Assembly (NCBI GenBank): GCA_022361135.1
Contig: JAKSBM010000359.1
Span: forward strand, 1 to 11,370
DNA: 11,370 bases
Direction: 5' to 3'
Origin: Desulfobacterales bacterium
Lineage (GTDB): Bacteria > Desulfobacterota > Desulfobacteria > Desulfobacterales > Desulfobacteraceae
This document shows positions 9,639-11,370 of this stretch, piece by piece (the stretch's first letter is position 1; the number at the start of each line of letters is the position of its first letter). The position numbers were made by a program, and so were the translations under genes. The notes beneath the pieces are model-generated. The model ran no database searches. It saw only the letters and a program-made list of their open reading frames with translations, and was not told where the DNA came from.

Positions 9639-11132
9639 ATGGGACGATTTGGCCGTAATATTTTATTCAACCAGGCGGGGTTTGTGGTCTCCGCCCTGGC
9701 GGCCTTTATCATGGCCCCCATCACCGTGGCCCACCTGGGGGATGAATTCTATGGGATCTGGTCCCTGCTCATGTCCTTTGCCGGCCACTACGGCCTGTTG
9801 ACCCTGGGGCTCCAGAGCGCCCTGTCCCGGTATCTGACCTATTCCATTGCCCAGGGGGATACCCGGGCCATGAACAGCTATTTCAATACGGCCCTGGCCG
9901 TGCTGCTGGTGTCCGGGGCCGCGGCCCTGGGGCTGGGAACCGGTCTGGCCTATGCCTTGGATGCCCTCTTTGTCATCCCCGGGCACGGGTTGGAAGAGGC
10001 CCGCATGGCCTGTATCCTCATTGCCTTGACCGCCGGGACCACCTTTGCCTTTGCCCCCTTCCAGGGCATGCTGGTGGGGGGGCGGCGGTATGGCTTGGTC
10101 AATGCCCTGGCCGTGGGGGCCACCCTGGTTCGTTCCATTGGGGTCTATCTATTGCTCATCCACGGCTACGGCCTGGTCCAGCTGGCCCTGGCCAACCTGG
10201 GGGTGACCCTGGGCATGGGGTTGATCCAGGTGATCCTGGTCCATTTCATTTATGGAGATCTTCATTTCAGCCCCGGGGCCGTGACCCGGTCGGGGTTCCG
10301 GGATCTCATGCAATTTGGCATGAAAACCTTTGTGGTGAATATTTCCACCCTTTTGATCTACCAATGCGACCTCTTTGTCATCGGTGCGTTCCTGCCCCCG
10401 GAGCGGGTGACGGTTTATAGCCTGGGCCTGACCCTGGTGACCTATTTCATCCAATTGATTACGGCCAGTGTCTCCGTCATGACCACCCACTTGGTTGCCG
10501 TCTATGCCCGGGAGGAGTTGGCCGGAATCCGGAATCTTTTCCTTCCCCTGTCTGCCTTCCTCCACATGGCCGGGGGCCTTGTGGTGGCCGGTTGCCTCGT
10601 GTTCGGCCCCCTGTTTTATTCCCTGTGGATCGGAACGGGATATGGGGAATCCGCCTGGATCATGGGGGTGCTCATGGTCCCCCAGTTTTTCTTCACCGGC
10701 ACCCGGATCTGCACCAGCCTTTTCATTGCCACGGATACCATCGGGCCCATGGCCAAATTTTCATTGGCCGAGGGGCTGGCCAATGTGATCCTCAGCCTGG
10801 CCCTGGTCAAACCCCTGGGCCTCATGGGCGTTGCTTTGGGAACCCTGATTCCCAGTCTGGTGAATAGTTTGATCATCCTCCCGGGCCTGGCATTGGGCCA
10901 GTTGAAATTGTCCTGGCCCTCCTATTGGATCCGTTCCCTGCTGCCCGGCCTATGGGTGGCCGGGGCGGCCGCCCTGGGCGGCCATGTTTTCCTGACCCTG
11001 GTCCCGGTCCAGGGCTGGGCCGGGTTCGGCCTGGGCGTGGTCTTCACCAGTCTGGTGGCCGGCCTGGCCATTTGGGGGGTATTGAAAATCTATGGTATCC
11101 CGGTGAAGGCGATGGTCAACCAATTGACCTGA
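9639..11132 (+). CDS. polysaccharide flippase family (Wzx-like, MOP superfamily) protein
   Basis: A 497-residue inner-membrane protein with about 12-14 hydrophobic helices spread over its whole length and no soluble domain. Length, the basic N-terminus (MGRFGRNILFNQAGF), the early YGIWSLL (38-44) followed by ALSRYLTY, and the mid-protein FGMKTFVVNISTLLIYQCD segment fit O-antigen/exopolysaccharide flippases of the RfbX/Wzx type. These move lipid-linked sugars across the inner membrane. The substrate is unknown, and no glycosyltransferase or polymerase gene is adjacent in the window, which is unusual for a flippase. GGAAG lies about nine bases before the ATG. A distant MATE or MurJ-like identity in the same superfamily is less likely. 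A weak terminator-like hairpin follows the stop. Confidence 0.87.
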   Translation: MGRFGRNILFNQAGFVVSALAAFIMAPITVAHLGDEFYGIWSLLMSFAGHYGLLTLGLQSALSRYLTYSIAQGDTRAMNSYFNTALAVLLVSGAAALGLGTGLAYALDALFVIPGHGLEEARMACILIALTAGTTFAFAPFQGMLVGGRRYGLVNALAVGATLVRSIGVYLLLIHGYGLVQLALANLGVTLGMGLIQVILVHFIYGDLHFSPGAVTRSGFRDLMQFGMKTFVVNISTLLIYQCDLFVIGAFLPPERVTVYSLGLTLVTYFIQLITASVSVMTTHLVAVYAREELAGIRNLFLPLSAFLHMAGGLVVAGCLVFGPLFYSLWIGTGYGESAWIMGVLMVPQFFFTGTRICTSLFIATDTIGPMAKFSLAEGLANVILSLALVKPLGLMGVALGTLIPSLVNSLIILPGLALGQLKLSWPSYWIRSLLPGLWVAGAAALGGHVFLTLVPVQGWAGFGLGVVFTSLVAGLAIWGVLKIYGIPVKAMVNQLT

Positions 11133-11141
11133 TTCCTTGGA

Positions 11142-11165
11142 CGGTCGGTTCCCGGCCGGTGTTTT
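11142..11165 (+). terminator. possible intrinsic terminator after the flippase gene
   Basis: CGGTCGG (11142-11148) and CCGGCCG (11152-11158) can pair over seven positions, including one G-T pair, around a TTC loop. A T-rich run (GTGTTTTCTTTCC) follows. The hairpin begins nine bases after the flippase stop. The U-tract is interrupted, so termination strength is uncertain. Confidence 0.4.
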
Positions 11166-11258
11166 CTTTCCTTAAAAATCAAATCAACAATCGATTTCTC
11201 CCCATGGTGGCCCGGTGCCCTTGGCCTTGGGTGGGGGAGTCCCTGTGAATATTCCGGA

Positions 11259-11370
11259 TTAGAAGGTGTGAACCGATCCCGGGGTCAAGGCTTCCAGTCG
11301 ATCCCCCAGCTGTTCGGCCAGGATCTCCTGTCCGGTTTGACCGGTGCAATGTCCGGTGATGATCCGGGGA
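11259..11370 (-). CDS. C-terminal end of a probable metallo-beta-lactamase-fold hydrolase (partial)
   Basis: The last 36 codons of a minus-strand gene that enters from the right edge and ends with TAA (11261-11259). The translated end reads RIITGHCTGQTGQEILAEQL and then GDRLEALTPGSVHTF. The GHCTG motif followed by a short amphipathic helix, then G(D)xLxxLxxG and a final short strand, is the usual C-terminus of metallo-beta-lactamase hydrolases related to the dihydropteroate-derived ribofuranosyl-aminobenzene synthase group. There the histidine is a metal ligand. Only this fragment is visible, so the substrate is unknown. The 126 bases between it and the flippase stop hold the terminator candidate and nothing else I can support. 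Confidence 0.62.
   Translation of the reverse strand, partial: PRIITGHCTGQTGQEILAEQLGDRLEALTPGSVHTF

Overview
The window looks like chromosome from an anaerobic, motile, GC-rich Gram-negative bacterium, most likely a sulfate-reducer-type Desulfobacterota. This rests on the style of the chemotaxis gene cluster (CheD, HDOD, CheY, CheX-like, CheB), a very cysteine-rich 4Fe-4S protein with a CxCC cluster, and a Cache-type chemoreceptor. It is inference from gene content and codon style; no 16S or other marker is present.

Layout: (1) positions 1-74 hold the 5' part of a minus-strand gene that leaves the window, with no firm family assignment. (2) 258-1355 minus encodes a patatin-like phospholipase/hydrolase. 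(3) 1356-1574 is a divergent control region with repeated AATGGGG boxes. (4) 1575-3632 plus encodes a double-Cache methyl-accepting chemotaxis protein. (5) 6855-3622 minus is a tight five-gene operon in the order cheD, HDOD gene, cheY, cheX-like, cheB. Its last gene converges on the chemoreceptor gene and overlaps its 3' end by 11 bases. (6) 6856-7169 is a 314-base divergent intergenic region with a candidate promoter on each strand. (7) 7170-8339 plus is a 12-helix major facilitator transporter, followed by a small two-helix membrane protein (8419-8667). (8) 8705-9394 minus is a 4Fe-4S protein with 18 cysteines. (9) 9639-11132 plus is a polysaccharide flippase-type membrane protein. (10) 11259-11370 minus is the last 36 codons of a gene whose end resembles a metallo-beta-lactamase-fold hydrolase.

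The chemotaxis block is the functional core. The receptor senses a ligand through its periplasmic Cache domains. CheD (receptor glutamine deamidase) and CheB (methylesterase/deamidase) set its adaptation state. CheY is a single receiver, and the CheX-like protein is a likely CheY-P phosphatase. The HDOD protein is translationally coupled to CheD and probably a signalling output or scaffold. No CheA, CheW or CheR lies in the window, so the module must borrow a kinase, coupling protein and methyltransferase encoded elsewhere. The flanking genes (patatin-like, MFS, ferredoxin-like, flippase) show no obvious functional tie to chemotaxis.

No rRNA, tRNA, CRISPR array, insertion sequence or phage gene was recognised. 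I see no clearly novel system. The points most worth a second look are the HDOD-containing adaptation operon without a kinase, the cysteine-cluster ferredoxin protein, and the repeats and inverted repeats in the control regions.
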